NCBI GenBank assembly: GCA_045127535.1
Contig: JBGVQN010000001.1
Location: 32,589 to 96,588 of the forward strand
Direction: 5' to 3'
Length of the DNA: 64,000 bases
Source of the DNA: UBA2942 sp045127535
GTDB lineage: Bacteria > Bacillota > Clostridia > Lachnospirales > Lachnospiraceae
The notes under the pieces were generated by a model. The model was not told where the DNA came from and searched no databases. It saw only the letters and a list, made by a program, of their open reading frames with translations. Each line of letters begins with the position of its first letter. Within the stretch, counting starts at the first letter, position 1. The position numbers were made by a program, and so were the translations under genes. Positions 17,973 to 27,405 of the stretch are shown piece by piece.

Positions 17973-18542
17973 TTAAACTTCCCCGGTTTCCATCCGGCAT
18001 AAAAACACATGCTGGTTTGTCTTATAACGCTTTACTTTATATACTTCAAAGCCATAATCCTGTACCTGCTCAAAATCAGTCTCTAGAGATGCTTCCACTA
18101 CAATGGTGGTATCCCCATCTGCCAGCACCGAATTCTTCAGATAAGCAAGTACCTGCATCTCAAGTCCCTGGTCATATGGGGGATCCATGAAAATAATATC
18201 AAAAGGATCCGTCTTATGCTCTAATCTGCTTAGAACTGTCAGCACATCTCCTTCCATAACCACTGCCTTGTCAGCCAGCTTTGTGAAGTTTAAGTTCTCG
18301 CGAATGCAGGATAAAGCTGCACGATTCTGCTCTACAAAATAAGCACACTTTGCACCTCTGCTTAATGCCTCAATCCCTATTGCACCGCTGCCGCTGAACA
18401 GATCCAGAAACAGTCCTCCCGGCAAATCCTGATGCAGCACGTTAAACAGGGTCTCTTTGGTACGGTCTGTAGTGGGCCTGGTACCTGTACCCTCTATGGT
18501 CTTCAATGGCATACTTCTTGCCGTTCCGGCAATTACTCTCAT
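17973..18542 (-). CDS. rsmD: 16S rRNA (guanine966-N2)-methyltransferase RsmD
   Basis: RsmD, 189 aa, methylates 16S rRNA using S-adenosylmethionine. It starts MRVIAGTARSMPLKTIEG and has TRPTTDRTKETLFNVL, the SAM-binding FLDLFSGSGAIGIEALSRGA, and the catalytic DPPY in IIFMDPPYD. ATG at 18542 has AGGAG upstream. It is the first gene of the rsmD-coaD-coiled-coil unit on the minus strand. Confidence 0.95.
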   Translation of the reverse strand: MRVIAGTARSMPLKTIEGTGTRPTTDRTKETLFNVLHQDLPGGLFLDLFSGSGAIGIEALSRGAKCAYFVEQNRAALSCIRENLNFTKLADKAVVMEGDVLTVLSRLEHKTDPFDIIFMDPPYDQGLEMQVLAYLKNSVLADGDTTIVVEASLETDFEQVQDYGFEVYKVKRYKTNQHVFLCRMETGEV

Positions 18543-18705
18543 AGCTGCTCCTATCCCTGCCGCCGGTGATTTTGTGAAAAGCAACTGTACTTTTCTCTTA
18601 CCGGTTATTTTTTGCTGCAGCCATACTGCCTTTTACAAACAACGTGGCTGTATTATTTTCATTATAATATGCTTTCCCCTTGATGGCAAGCATAAACTTA
18701 TGTAA

Positions 18706-18774
18706 GCGCGGTACCTTTTGGATACCGCGCCTGGTCCATACGGAGCCTGCGCTTTCGCGCATTTTTACAGGCTC
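18706..18774 (-). terminator. Two hairpins downstream of the SASP gene
   Basis: GCGCGGTA / TACCGCGC (18706-18730) forms one stem. GAGCCTG / CAGGCTC (18743-18774), with an inner GCGC element and a TTTTTA stretch, forms another. They lie between rsmD and the SASP gene, both read leftwards, and probably end the SASP transcript. Confidence 0.55.
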
Positions 18775-18889
18775 TTAAGAGTTCTGTAACAAAACTTAGC
18801 CTGAGTTCCATTTCATGCAGAATTATGCTGATCACTGAGATATACTTGCATCCCAGTTATTTACGCAATCATGCCATTTCAGCGACAGT

Positions 18890-18979
18890 GTCACTTTTAG
18901 TGATTGAGTCACTTTTGGTGATTGTGTCACTTTTAGTGACTGAGTCACCTTTAGTGACTGAGTCACCTTTAGTGACTCT
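18890..18979. repeat. Five 18-bp tandem repeats touching the SASP stop
   Basis: Five consecutive 18-bp units begin at 18890, 18908, 18926, 18944 and 18962, with a consensus GTCACTTTTAGTGACTGA and one to three changes per unit. Each unit contains its own short inverted repeat, GTCAC and GTGAC (degraded to GTGATT in the first two units). The array ends two bases before the stop codon of the minus-strand SASP gene, so it would be the first part of that gene's 3' untranslated RNA. Confidence 0.95.
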
Positions 18980-18981
18980 GA

Positions 18982-19194
18982 TTACTGCTTACCTGCCATC
19001 TGCTTTTCCTGGTTCTCAATCATCTTCTTAACCATATGGCCGCCAACGCTGCCGTTCTGATAAGAAGTTAAATTACCGTTGTAACCGTCGGTTAAAGGTA
19101 CTCCTAATTCATCTGCCACTTCCATTTTGAACTTGTCCATTGCGGATTTTGCTTCCGGTACTACCACACGGTTGCTAGAATTTGAGTTTGCCAT
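18982..19194 (-). CDS. Alpha/beta-type small acid-soluble spore protein
   Basis: 70 aa. The reading VVPEAKSAMDKFKMEVADEL followed by LTDGYNGNLTSYQNGSVGGHMVKKMI carries both SASP signatures, the EIA-like germination-protease site and the GGxMVKKMI motif. These proteins coat spore DNA and protect it from UV and heat, and are then degraded at germination. GGAGG nine bases upstream supports the start. The gene is normally driven by forespore sigma-G; I could not identify that promoter. It directly abuts an 18-bp repeat array on its 3' side. Confidence 0.96.
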   Translation of the reverse strand: MANSNSSNRVVVPEAKSAMDKFKMEVADELGVPLTDGYNGNLTSYQNGSVGGHMVKKMIENQEKQMAGKQ

Positions 19195-19465
19195 ATTACA
19201 TGTCCTCCTTTAATGTGCGCATCTTCTGTTTGCTGTCAGCAGATTACGGACATTGCAATTATGATTACAATATCGGAATTCAGGATCTCTGTTGCCATAA
19301 TTGCAAGATCTGTAATCATGACGGCTGGATACTGAAACTCTGCCATTTTATGCTTTCAGAAGATGCCGGTTTTGTAACGGCTCTTTCATGAAAGTTTGTT
19401 ACAACCCTATTATGTGCCCTTTCACAAAAACTACACTGGGAATTTTTGCAAATGTTTTGTGAGGT

Positions 19466-19660
19466 ATTTGCGGCACTGATTTTTTGTGAACCCGGCAGGC
19501 ATACATTTTCATAAAAAGCACGCTTGCGCTCTGATTCCACGCAGCGGATACTAAGACGCCAGATGATCTTCATCATCTGCCACCTAAGTACCGGCGTTCC
19601 ATACGGCTTTTCATCAAAAATGTATGCCTGCCGGGCTCACAAAAAATCAGTGCCGCAAAT
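19466..19660. repeat. Large intergenic inverted repeat (~45-bp arms)
   Basis: Arms at 19466-19510 and 19616-19660 are inverted copies over about 45 bp with two visible mismatches, including GCGGCACTGATTTTTTGTGA and its complement. The ~105-bp centre holds a smaller palindrome, CAGATGAT / ATCATCTG (19559-19578). No gene is present. The layout fits a MITE-like element or a large folded RNA between the SASP and recG genes. The rest of the 594-base gap holds short inverted repeats (TTGTAAC / GTTACAA at 19372-19405). Confidence 0.8.
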
Positions 19661-19788
19661 ATGGGCTGCGTTTTCGCCGAAACGAGAGCGCGCCAAACGT
19701 ATCATTTATGATACGTCGCGTGAAAGTATTTTCTTACAGATACTTCTCAAAGCGTCCGGTCATGTATTTCGCAAATATCTGCAGCAGC

Positions 19789-21771
19789 TTATTTTACAGC
19801 TGCATCCGGGTACAGCTGGGCAGCTTCGGCGGCTTGTTTGAGGACGGCGGCATCTGTGTATACGTCTCCTAAGCGAAATTGCAGTTCGCCGCTTTGTCTT
19901 ACGCCGAAGAAATCGCCAGGCCCCCGCAGTTTTAAATCTTCGGAGGCAATATGGAAGCCGTCGTTGGACTGGTTTAAAATGTCTAAGCGTTTTTTGCTTT
20001 CTTTGGATCCGGAGGTGTTGATCAGGATGCAGTAAGACTGGCTGCTGCCTCTGCCTACCCGGCCTCTTAGCTGATGGAGCTGTGCCAGGCCGAAACGCTG
20101 GGCATCTTCTATCAGGATAACTGTGGCATTGGCTACGTCAATGCCTACCTCAATTACTGTAGTAGACACCAGTATTTGAATGTCTCCTTTGCCAAAATCG
20201 GACATGACCTGGTCTTTTTGAGCTTGCTTCATTTTTCCATGGAGGACACCGATGTGCACAGAAGGTGGGAAGATGGAGGACAGCTTTTCTGCATAATCTC
20301 CTACATTTTCTCCTTCCATCACCTCGCTTTCTTCTACCATAGGGCAGATCACGTAAGCCTGATGACCAGCTGCGATTTCCTTTTGGATGAATTTATAGGC
20401 GGTATTGCGGTAGGATATCCCTACAGCACAGGTCTTAATAGGCAGTCGTCTGGCCGGTTTTTCATCAATAATAGACATATCCAGGTCACCATACAATATA
20501 ATTGCCAGGGAACGTGGAATAGGAGTAGCACTCATGACCAATACATGAGGTATCAGTCCTTTCTGACTCAAAGCCTCTCTCTGTTTTACACCAAACCGAT
20601 GCTGTTCATCTGTAATAACCAGTGCCAGGTCTGCATAAGTGACCTTTTCCTGAATCAAGGCATGTGTGCCAATAATAATATCTATTTCATGGGCTGCAAT
20701 CTGCCTGTAAAGCTCTCTCTTTTTGGCAGCAGTCATACTGCCTGTTAACAATGCCACTCGCAGGGGAATGCCCTGTTCTGCAAAAAGGCGGCATATATTT
20801 TCATAATGCTGTCCTGCAAGCACTGCAGTAGGTGCCATCATCACAGCCTGATAACCGCACAGAGCTGTCAGATACATGGCCAATATGGCTACAATGGTTT
20901 TCCCGGAGCCTACATCTCCCTGCACCATACGGTTCATAATCCCATCACCAGTCATATCCTGTACGATTTCCTCCCAGGTACGCAGCTGGGCACCTGTAAG
21001 ATCGTAAGGCAGCTTTTCTATAAATTGCTCCACCTCATAATGAGGCACGATGGCAAAATGATTTTTCAGTCTGGTAACTTCCTCCTTCATCTTGCGTACA
21101 CCGATGATAAACCGGTAAAATTCCTCAAATACTAGTCTGGTACGTGCCTTTTGAAATTCTTCCTGATTGCCTGGAAAATGAATCTGACGAACTGCTGCAT
21201 CATAAGCCATCAGGTCATATTGATGCAGCAGCTCTGGTGAAAAGGTTTCCGGCAGCTGCCCCATAGACTCCAGTGCCTGTCCTACTGCTTTGGAAATGGT
21301 CTTATTCCCAAGGCCTGCAGTAAGACCGTAGACTGGATGGAGATAGCCTAACTGCTTCCGATAATTCTCTTCCAGAAAGATCTCCGGCTGCTCCATAGAT
21401 CGTTTTTCCCCGCTGCCTTTGAACCTGCCTCTTAGCACCACACGCATGCCTTTACGAAAGGTACTGCACAAATAAGGCATACGAAACCACTTTGCGTGCA
21501 GTATCTGTCCGTTGATATCTGCAAATTTGCCTGTAGTAATCTGCAATTTTCCCCCACGGTTTAACTTCATAGGTTCCCAGACCACTGCCAGCACAGTACC
21601 TTCATCGGTCTCAGCCAGATCAGCCAGAGCTGCCGGTTCTTCATATACATCATATACCCTGGGGTAATACTGCAGCAATTCTCCTACTGTATAAATATTC
21701 AGCCGGTGAAAAAGGACTGCTGTTTTCTCCCCAATACCTTTTATCTGCTCAATTGGGCTTGTATCATCCAT
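19789..21771 (-). CDS. recG: ATP-dependent DNA helicase RecG
   Basis: RecG, 660 aa, reverses stalled replication forks and branch-migrates Holliday junctions. It has the N-terminal wedge/OB domain (IKGIGEKTAVLFHRLNIYTV, then FRMPYLCSTFRKGMRVVLRG), Walker A GDVGSGKT, Walker B DEQHRFGV, motif III MSATPIPRSLAI, and the motif VI region QLHQLRGRVGRG. The ATG at 21771 is preferred over a TTG at 21789, although neither has a strong ribosome binding site. It follows yloU and yloV as in Bacillus, separated from yloV by 205 bases containing local repeats. Confidence 0.97.
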   Translation of the reverse strand: MDDTSPIEQIKGIGEKTAVLFHRLNIYTVGELLQYYPRVYDVYEEPAALADLAETDEGTVLAVVWEPMKLNRGGKLQITTGKFADINGQILHAKWFRMPYLCSTFRKGMRVVLRGRFKGSGEKRSMEQPEIFLEENYRKQLGYLHPVYGLTAGLGNKTISKAVGQALESMGQLPETFSPELLHQYDLMAYDAAVRQIHFPGNQEEFQKARTRLVFEEFYRFIIGVRKMKEEVTRLKNHFAIVPHYEVEQFIEKLPYDLTGAQLRTWEEIVQDMTGDGIMNRMVQGDVGSGKTIVAILAMYLTALCGYQAVMMAPTAVLAGQHYENICRLFAEQGIPLRVALLTGSMTAAKKRELYRQIAAHEIDIIIGTHALIQEKVTYADLALVITDEQHRFGVKQREALSQKGLIPHVLVMSATPIPRSLAIILYGDLDMSIIDEKPARRLPIKTCAVGISYRNTAYKFIQKEIAAGHQAYVICPMVEESEVMEGENVGDYAEKLSSIFPPSVHIGVLHGKMKQAQKDQVMSDFGKGDIQILVSTTVIEVGIDVANATVILIEDAQRFGLAQLHQLRGRVGRGSSQSYCILINTSGSKESKKRLDILNQSNDGFHIASEDLKLRGPGDFFGVRQSGELQFRLGDVYTDAAVLKQAAEAAQLYPDAAVK

Positions 21772-21976
21772 ATGTGAAAAAGCTGCCAAAATGTATTACA
21801 TTCTGACAGCATACTCCTCATTCATTTTATTCTTTATATAAGCAATTGTGAAACACCTTACAGATACTTCCCAAAACTGATACGAAATACAGTTTTACGA
21901 TTGCTTATTATTCTTTATAGGTAATTGCAGAACACATACACAAATGCTCTTGCATATGTATTTTGCAAATGCCTGT

Positions 21977-23659
21977 TTATTCTACAGATACAATATAATA
22001 GTAAATCGGCTGCCCACCATTGTTCAGCTCTACGTCCATATGAGGATACTTTTCACCAAGCTTCTCACCCAATGCTTCTGCTTCCTCTTCCGTCACGTCT
22101 TTTCCGTAGTATACACTGATCAATGTAGTGTCCTCATCTACCATCTTCTCAATAGAAGTGAGCACTGCTGGCTCTACTGCAGTATCCACTGCCAGCATGC
22201 CATGGTCACCAATACCCATAATATTACCTTCATGGATATCCATATCGTCAATCACGGTATTGCGCACAGCATAAGTAATCTGGGCAGTTTTGACCAGCTG
22301 CATCTCTTCCTTCATGGTCTCTTCATTTTCCTCTGGAGTGCTTTCCGGTGAGAAGTTTAAGATGGCGGTAATGCCCTGGGGTACGCTCTTACTTGGAATG
22401 ACAATGATATTCTTGTCATCAGTCAGGTACTTTGCCTGCTCGGCTGCCAGAATAATATTCTTATTGTTAGGGTAAATAAATATGTTCTTGGCAGGAACTC
22501 TGTGGATGGCTTCCAACATATCCTCTGTACTTGGATTCATGGTCTGACCACCTTCGATCAGGTAATCTACACCCAGACCGGTAAAGATCTCGGAAAGTCC
22601 CTCTCCTACAGATACAGCAATAAAGCCATATTCCTTGTCAGGCTCTGCTGGTGGAAGAGGTGCTTCCTCCTTTTGCTGTGCAGCAACCTTTTCAGCGTCC
22701 TTGATCAGCTTTTCCTGATGTTCCTCTCTCATGTTGTCGATCTTCATCTTGGTCAGAGAACCATAGGAAAGTCCCTTCTGGATCGCCAGACCTGGATCAT
22801 TGGTATGCACATGGATCTTGACGATATCATCATCAGATACACATACAATAGAATCACCAATAGACTCTAAGAATGCCTTTAACTCAGACTCATTGTACTC
22901 TGCCTTACCTTCTTCTAACATGATAATAAACTCTGTACAGTAGCCAAACTTAATATCAGCAGTCTCTAATTCACTGCCTGCAGCAGCTGCTGCAGCTGCA
23001 GATGCACTGCCGGTGCTTTCAAAGGAAGTCACATCGATTTCCTTGCCCATAAAGGCATCTACTGCACCCTTTACCACCTGCATCAGACCCTGTCCGCCGG
23101 AATCCACTACTCCAGCCTGCTTTAATACAGGAAGCATATCCGGTGTCTTGCTTAACACCTCATCACCATAAGCGATGATCTCCTGCATCATTTCTTCTAA
23201 CTCCATATCAGTCTGAGCCAGCTCAGAAGCCTTATCTGCCATTCCCTTGGCCACAGTCAGAATGGTACCTTCCTTTGGCTTCATAACCGCCTTATAAGCT
23301 GTCTCCGTTGCACGTACGAAAGCTGCTGCTAAAGTTACTGTATCAATTTCTGTAACCTTTTTGATTTCTTTTGTGAAGCCTCTGAACAGCTGAGACAGGA
23401 TTACACCTGAATTTCCTCTGGCACCTCTGAGAGAACCGGAAGAAATGGCTTTGGCCAAAGTTTCCATGGTTGGACTTTCCAGGGCACTAACCTCTTTTGC
23501 AGCAGAAAGAATGGTCAGGGTCATATTTGTACCTGTATCGCCATCTGGTACAGGAAATACATTCAAATCGTTGATCCACTCTTTATTGACTTCCAAATTC
23601 TTTGCACCAGCCAGAAACATCTTCTTCAGCAGTGCAGCATCTATTGTACTCGTTGACAC
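21977..23659 (-). CDS. fakA: DAK2-domain fatty acid kinase FakA/YloV
   Basis: 560 aa. The N-terminal DAK2 kinase domain carries NDLNVFPVPDGDTGTNM, with the magnesium-binding aspartates, and SSGSLRGARGNSGVILSQL. An alanine-rich linker near residue 225 leads to the C-terminal YloV/DegV-associated domain with FIYPNNKNIILAAEQA. FakA phosphorylates exogenous fatty acids bound by a DegV-type FakB partner. No fakB lies in the window. It is in the yloU-yloV-recG order typical of Firmicutes. Confidence 0.94.
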   Translation of the reverse strand: MSTSTIDAALLKKMFLAGAKNLEVNKEWINDLNVFPVPDGDTGTNMTLTILSAAKEVSALESPTMETLAKAISSGSLRGARGNSGVILSQLFRGFTKEIKKVTEIDTVTLAAAFVRATETAYKAVMKPKEGTILTVAKGMADKASELAQTDMELEEMMQEIIAYGDEVLSKTPDMLPVLKQAGVVDSGGQGLMQVVKGAVDAFMGKEIDVTSFESTGSASAAAAAAAGSELETADIKFGYCTEFIIMLEEGKAEYNESELKAFLESIGDSIVCVSDDDIVKIHVHTNDPGLAIQKGLSYGSLTKMKIDNMREEHQEKLIKDAEKVAAQQKEEAPLPPAEPDKEYGFIAVSVGEGLSEIFTGLGVDYLIEGGQTMNPSTEDMLEAIHRVPAKNIFIYPNNKNIILAAEQAKYLTDDKNIIVIPSKSVPQGITAILNFSPESTPEENEETMKEEMQLVKTAQITYAVRNTVIDDMDIHEGNIMGIGDHGMLAVDTAVEPAVLTSIEKMVDEDTTLISVYYGKDVTEEEAEALGEKLGEKYPHMDVELNNGGQPIYYYIVSVE

Positions 23660-23747
23660 TTTTTTGTCCTCCTTACAGCATCCTTATCCTTCTGGGTCCA
23701 GTGAAGCCTGCAGCCTGTGGGATAAATGCCTCACTCCCCATTTCCTA

Positions 23748-24104
23748 TTAATCGATGACTCTTACACCATCTACGTATACGTTGATTTCCTCCACCTCTA
23801 AACCAGTGAATTCTTCCAAACGGTACTTCACATTCTCCATCAGATTTTCTGACACAGCCTGAATACTGACACCGTAAGCAACAATCACATGAAAACCAAC
23901 TCTGATTTTATTATCCACAATTTCCAGATTTACACCATGGGTCAGACTTTCTTTCTTTAAAATCTTTACCAGTCCATCCTTCATGCTGACAGCTGCCATA
24001 CCTACAATTCCAAAACACTCTACTACAACAGAGCCAGCAAACATGGCAATGACTTCCTTGTCAATTGTAATAGCGCCTAACTGGTTATTGATCTGTCCTT
24101 TCAT
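23748..24104 (-). CDS. yloU: Asp23/Gls24 family protein (YloU)
   Basis: 118 aa, standard length for the YloU branch of the Asp23/Gls24 envelope-stress family. Visible signatures are GAITIDKEVIAMFAGSVVVE at the N-terminus, the central VNLEIVDNKIRVGFHVIVAYG, and the C-terminal VEEINVYVDGVRVID. The ATG at 24104 has GGAGG six bases upstream; longer readings lack similarity. It heads the yloU-yloV-recG unit. In many Firmicutes rpmB lies divergently just upstream; here that position is occupied by an insertion sequence. Confidence 0.93.
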   Translation of the reverse strand: MKGQINNQLGAITIDKEVIAMFAGSVVVECFGIVGMAAVSMKDGLVKILKKESLTHGVNLEIVDNKIRVGFHVIVAYGVSIQAVSENLMENVKYRLEEFTGLEVEEINVYVDGVRVID

Positions 24105-24329
24105 ATATTCCTCCATTCTGCCCTGCAGAACCCCTTTCTGCACCGGTCTTACAAAATCAACCTGACTGCACAGACGAAAGGGAACACATCGGCCGTCAAT
24201 CAATATCAGAACATTCTATATAACAAGAATCTTCCATGCACTGACGCATAGATATTGTTATTATACCCTATTTCTCCCTAAAATGGAATATCTATTTCAA
24301 TTATTTTACATATTTGTCTCTGTCAAGTA

Positions 24330-25891
24330 ATCGTTGGCAACCTTTCTTTGTATACAGTATGCCTTAATATCCCGCCATTGCTAAAAGTTTCTTCCTGTCA
24401 CCTCGGATCGCTCCGTCCAGACCTGCCAAATGGCCTGTTATGGGATATGCGTATCCCTTTCCATCTTTTCTTGGTGCCTTGGCTGCCATTAGGATCTGTT
24501 CCTGAATTTCTTCTATCTTTTCTTCTTCAAATACCTCTCTTTTCTGCTTCTCTGTCACTTCGTTCAGTCTGCCGCTGCATTTTCTTACCAGTATCTTTGT
24601 CAGATGATTTCCACCCTGCGTACTCCAACTCGTATGATTGTGTTTCATCCTTTTGGCTATTATACTCCATATATGATTTTCCATTGTTCCCATTGCGCGG
24701 TATTCCAGACCCTTTGGACTCTCTGGCAGGTCTATCCCCTGTTTCTGATAAGGCAATAGCCCCCTCCGGTTGTTCTTAAAATAGCGTATCAGATCCTCCA
24801 CCTTTTTTGCTTCTTCTTCCGGCAGACTGTTATGATACAACTCCAGATACCGGAACATCTCATCAATTTCTCCTGCATCCAGCAATTCCCGGATATCCAC
24901 AGCGGCTTTCTTGTCCGGTATGTTTTCTCTTATGGCTTTGTATTTATGGAACGGGTCTAACTGGAAATGCGTATTCTTATCTTTGACTCCTTTTATCCAG
25001 GACGAGCCATCTGCATTCAGTATACGTACTTCGGTTTCATCCAGGTTATATTTTTCTGCAATAACTGCCTCCCTGTACTCCTGAAATTCTTTTGCCTTTG
25101 CAAAACCTGCTGCGACCACTATTCCATCCAGTCTGTAACTGTCTTTGCCTGTCTTTTCCCAGCCGTCGTATGCTATCCCAACTTTTATTTCTGCATGCTT
25201 CTGACCGGTTCTTTTTCGGTCTTCTCCCTGCAGGTTTACAAAGACTCCATCTGCTTCTTCAAACAATACAGGAGCTTCTTCTGTACCTCTCAGCTTACCT
25301 GTTTGATAATCCTTTACAAGCTCTGTTTCTTCTTTGCAGACTTTTTCTCCCAATGACTGGATTACATTCCACACACCCATGGTGCTGATACTCTGACCGG
25401 TCATGGACGATATTTTCTTTGCACACTCACGATAGGACATTTCTGTAATTCCTGACACGATCTGTTCTGCCAGATTCGCAGAAATCAGACCTGTATTTTC
25501 CAACTGGAGTGCCTCATCCAGAAGATAGGCATACTTTTTTGTGTGATCCTCACTTCTGACTTTATAGATATTTCTTCGATATGTTACCTCTCCGTAGATG
25601 GTTTTTATGGTGGTCTTGCGCAGTCCTTTGTTTCGGTATATTTTGGTATCTCTGCTAACCATTAACGAACGGTCATAGCTTTCCAGAACCTCTTTTGTGA
25701 TATCTCTTCCTATCTCGCAGATTTTCTGAAAAATATTTTTCTCTAACTCCTTGAAAGTAATGCAGTTTTCCTTTATTATAGTATTCATCATACAGACTCC
25801 TTACGTTTTTTTCTTGTCAACCTAATCATAAGGCATTTCTGTATGATTGGGAAGAGGTTTCGGCTTCTTCCCTTTTTTGTTTGCCAACGAT
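24330..25891. mobile_element. ISLre2-family insertion sequence
   Basis: Inverted terminal repeats ATCGTTGGCAA (24330-24340) and TTGCCAACGAT (25881-25891) bound a 1.56-kb element containing one intact transposase gene on the minus strand. I could not find a matching target-site duplication in the flanks. It marks the left edge of the accessory island, directly upstream of yloU. Confidence 0.85.
24364..25791 (-). CDS. ISLre2/UPF0236 family transposase
   Basis: 475 aa, full length. The protein has the ISLre2-family organisation: N-terminal YGEVTYRRNIYK, the central VLFEEADGVFVNLQGEDR with an acidic pair, LNADGSSWIKG and FQLDPFHKYKAI, then the late IWSIIAKRMKHNHTSWSTQG. The frame is intact, so the element may still be active. 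The aspartates in ADG and DPFHKY are likely part of the catalytic centre; that is inferred from family knowledge. Confidence 0.92.
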   Translation of the reverse strand: MMNTIIKENCITFKELEKNIFQKICEIGRDITKEVLESYDRSLMVSRDTKIYRNKGLRKTTIKTIYGEVTYRRNIYKVRSEDHTKKYAYLLDEALQLENTGLISANLAEQIVSGITEMSYRECAKKISSMTGQSISTMGVWNVIQSLGEKVCKEETELVKDYQTGKLRGTEEAPVLFEEADGVFVNLQGEDRKRTGQKHAEIKVGIAYDGWEKTGKDSYRLDGIVVAAGFAKAKEFQEYREAVIAEKYNLDETEVRILNADGSSWIKGVKDKNTHFQLDPFHKYKAIRENIPDKKAAVDIRELLDAGEIDEMFRYLELYHNSLPEEEAKKVEDLIRYFKNNRRGLLPYQKQGIDLPESPKGLEYRAMGTMENHIWSIIAKRMKHNHTSWSTQGGNHLTKILVRKCSGRLNEVTEKQKREVFEEEKIEEIQEQILMAAKAPRKDGKGYAYPITGHLAGLDGAIRGDRKKLLAMAGY

Positions 25892-25980
25892 AATTATACT
25901 ATGAGCAGAATAAGATGTAACTGATCAGCCAGGGGCTGAACGGTTACAATAAGATTAAGCCGTGAGGCAGGAGGTAATGT

Positions 25981-26901
25981 ATGTATTTGGAAGAACAGAA
26001 GATTTTATTATGTGGCATTGACCATGGTTTTTCTACTATGAAAACCGCTCATTTTGTATTCGAAAATGGAGTGAAGGAACTGGGAGGAGAAGCTTCACTT
26101 CTAACCAACACTATGAAAATAGATGGGAAATATTTCAAGGTTGGTGAAGGAAGGCTTCCCCTGAAGGATACCAAGGTGGAGAATGAGGATTACTTCTTAT
26201 TAACTCTGGCAGCCATTGCGAAGGAAATGGACTATTACGGATTAACTGATGCGGAGATTTGCATTGCAGCCGGATTACCATTTACAAGGTTTGGACAGGA
26301 AAAGGCAGAATTCAAGGAGTATCTGAATCCGGGCAGTATGGAATTTCAGTACAACGGCAGGGATTATCATATCACCTGCAGGGAGGTTTTTCTGTATCCA
26401 CAGTGTTATGCGGCGGTAGCTGACCGACTGGGAAAGCTGCCTGCAGAGCTTCTGATCGTGGATATCGGAAGTAAGACGGTGGATATAATCCATACAAGAA
26501 AACATGTGCCTGTGGAAAGTGACTGTATCACCATTCCATCAGCACTGATCCAATGTATGGCAAATATCAACAATGTTGTTTACAGAAAGACTAACCGGAC
26601 ACTGACCGAGGAGCAGATACAGCAGGTAATGATATATGGGAATGCACCATATTCGGATAAGATGGTTCAGATTGTGAAAGAAGAACTGGAGGTATTTGCA
26701 AAGGGAATGGAAGCAACTCTTAAGGAGCATGGTTTTGATCCGGAGATGACACCGGTTGTGTATGTGGGTGGCGGTGCAACTGTGATGAAACGTTTTGGCT
26801 CCGTCTTTGGAAGACACATCATGCACATTGAAGATGTCAAGGCAAATGCCATTGGATACGAGTATCTGGCACACCAGCAGTTGAAACGTAAGCTGCAGTA
26901 G
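25981..26901 (+). CDS. ParM/StbA-like plasmid segregation actin
   Basis: 306 aa. It has actin-fold phosphate loops, LCGIDHGFSTMKTAHF at the N-terminus, LLIVDIGSKTVDII in the middle and VVYVGGGATVMKRF near the C-terminus. This pattern matches ParM/StbA-like proteins, which form filaments that push plasmid copies apart. GGAGG before the ATG supports the start. A small DNA-binding-like gene follows after 19 bases and then a mobilization module. Finding a segregation cassette in a chromosomal window suggests an integrated plasmid or an integrative element that borrows plasmid stability genes. Confidence 0.88.
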   Translation: MYLEEQKILLCGIDHGFSTMKTAHFVFENGVKELGGEASLLTNTMKIDGKYFKVGEGRLPLKDTKVENEDYFLLTLAAIAKEMDYYGLTDAEICIAAGLPFTRFGQEKAEFKEYLNPGSMEFQYNGRDYHITCREVFLYPQCYAAVADRLGKLPAELLIVDIGSKTVDIIHTRKHVPVESDCITIPSALIQCMANINNVVYRKTNRTLTEEQIQQVMIYGNAPYSDKMVQIVKEELEVFAKGMEATLKEHGFDPEMTPVVYVGGGATVMKRFGSVFGRHIMHIEDVKANAIGYEYLAHQQLKRKLQ

Positions 26902-26920
26902 GTACCGGAAGGGAGGCAGT

Positions 26921-27379
26921 ATGGCGATTGATGACAGTGTGACAGTCAGTTTCCGTTTGAATCTAAAGAGGGAAGAAGATAGGGAAATCCAAAGATTTCT
27001 TTCAGGAGAAGCTATGAAACTCTGTTTCGGAGATAAGAGCAAGTTTATCAAAAGTGCGTTGATAAGGGAAATTCAGAGAATAAAACGGGAAGAGAATGAA
27101 AATCGGATTGTTTGTGAAATGAATACCCAGAGGACTGTACTTCAGAGTTCTATGTCTGAGGAAGCAGACCGGATTATTGATGCGGTGAAGCTGATTGTCA
27201 AAATGGAAGCGGAAAGACTTGTAGGAGCACAGATTGCTAAGGAAAAGCAGAAAGTTTCTGAAATGTCAGAATTAACGCAAAAAGAGAATAAGGAACCTGA
27301 TCCATGTTTTGGAGAGGTTCCGGAAAGTTCCGGTGAAGATGTGTCAGAAGATGTAATGGCTTTTCTGGAAAATTTGTAA
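26921..27379 (+). CDS. Small ParR-like partner protein
   Basis: 152 aa. The first ~60 residues (VTVSFRLNLKREEDREIQRF and KSKFIKSALIREI) look like a ribbon-helix-helix DNA-binding fold. The rest is a charged helix and an acidic tail ending DVMAFLENL. Position directly after a ParM-like gene and before a repeat-rich region suggests it is the centromere-binding adaptor of the segregation system. GGGAGG upstream supports the start. Similarity is by position and fold pattern rather than by a precise family motif. Confidence 0.65.
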   Translation: MAIDDSVTVSFRLNLKREEDREIQRFLSGEAMKLCFGDKSKFIKSALIREIQRIKREENENRIVCEMNTQRTVLQSSMSEEADRIIDAVKLIVKMEAERLVGAQIAKEKQKVSEMSELTQKENKEPDPCFGEVPESSGEDVSEDVMAFLENL

Positions 27380-27405
27380 CAGACAGGTTGTGAGCATTTT
27401 ATATA

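Noticed and set aside
18890..18979. CRISPR array
   Set aside because: Units are directly adjacent with no spacers, and no cas genes are present.
18825..19031. Plus-strand ORF with repeated SLLVTESPLVT units
   Set aside because: It is a translation of the 18-bp repeat array plus the complement of the SASP gene; no ribosome binding site or family similarity.
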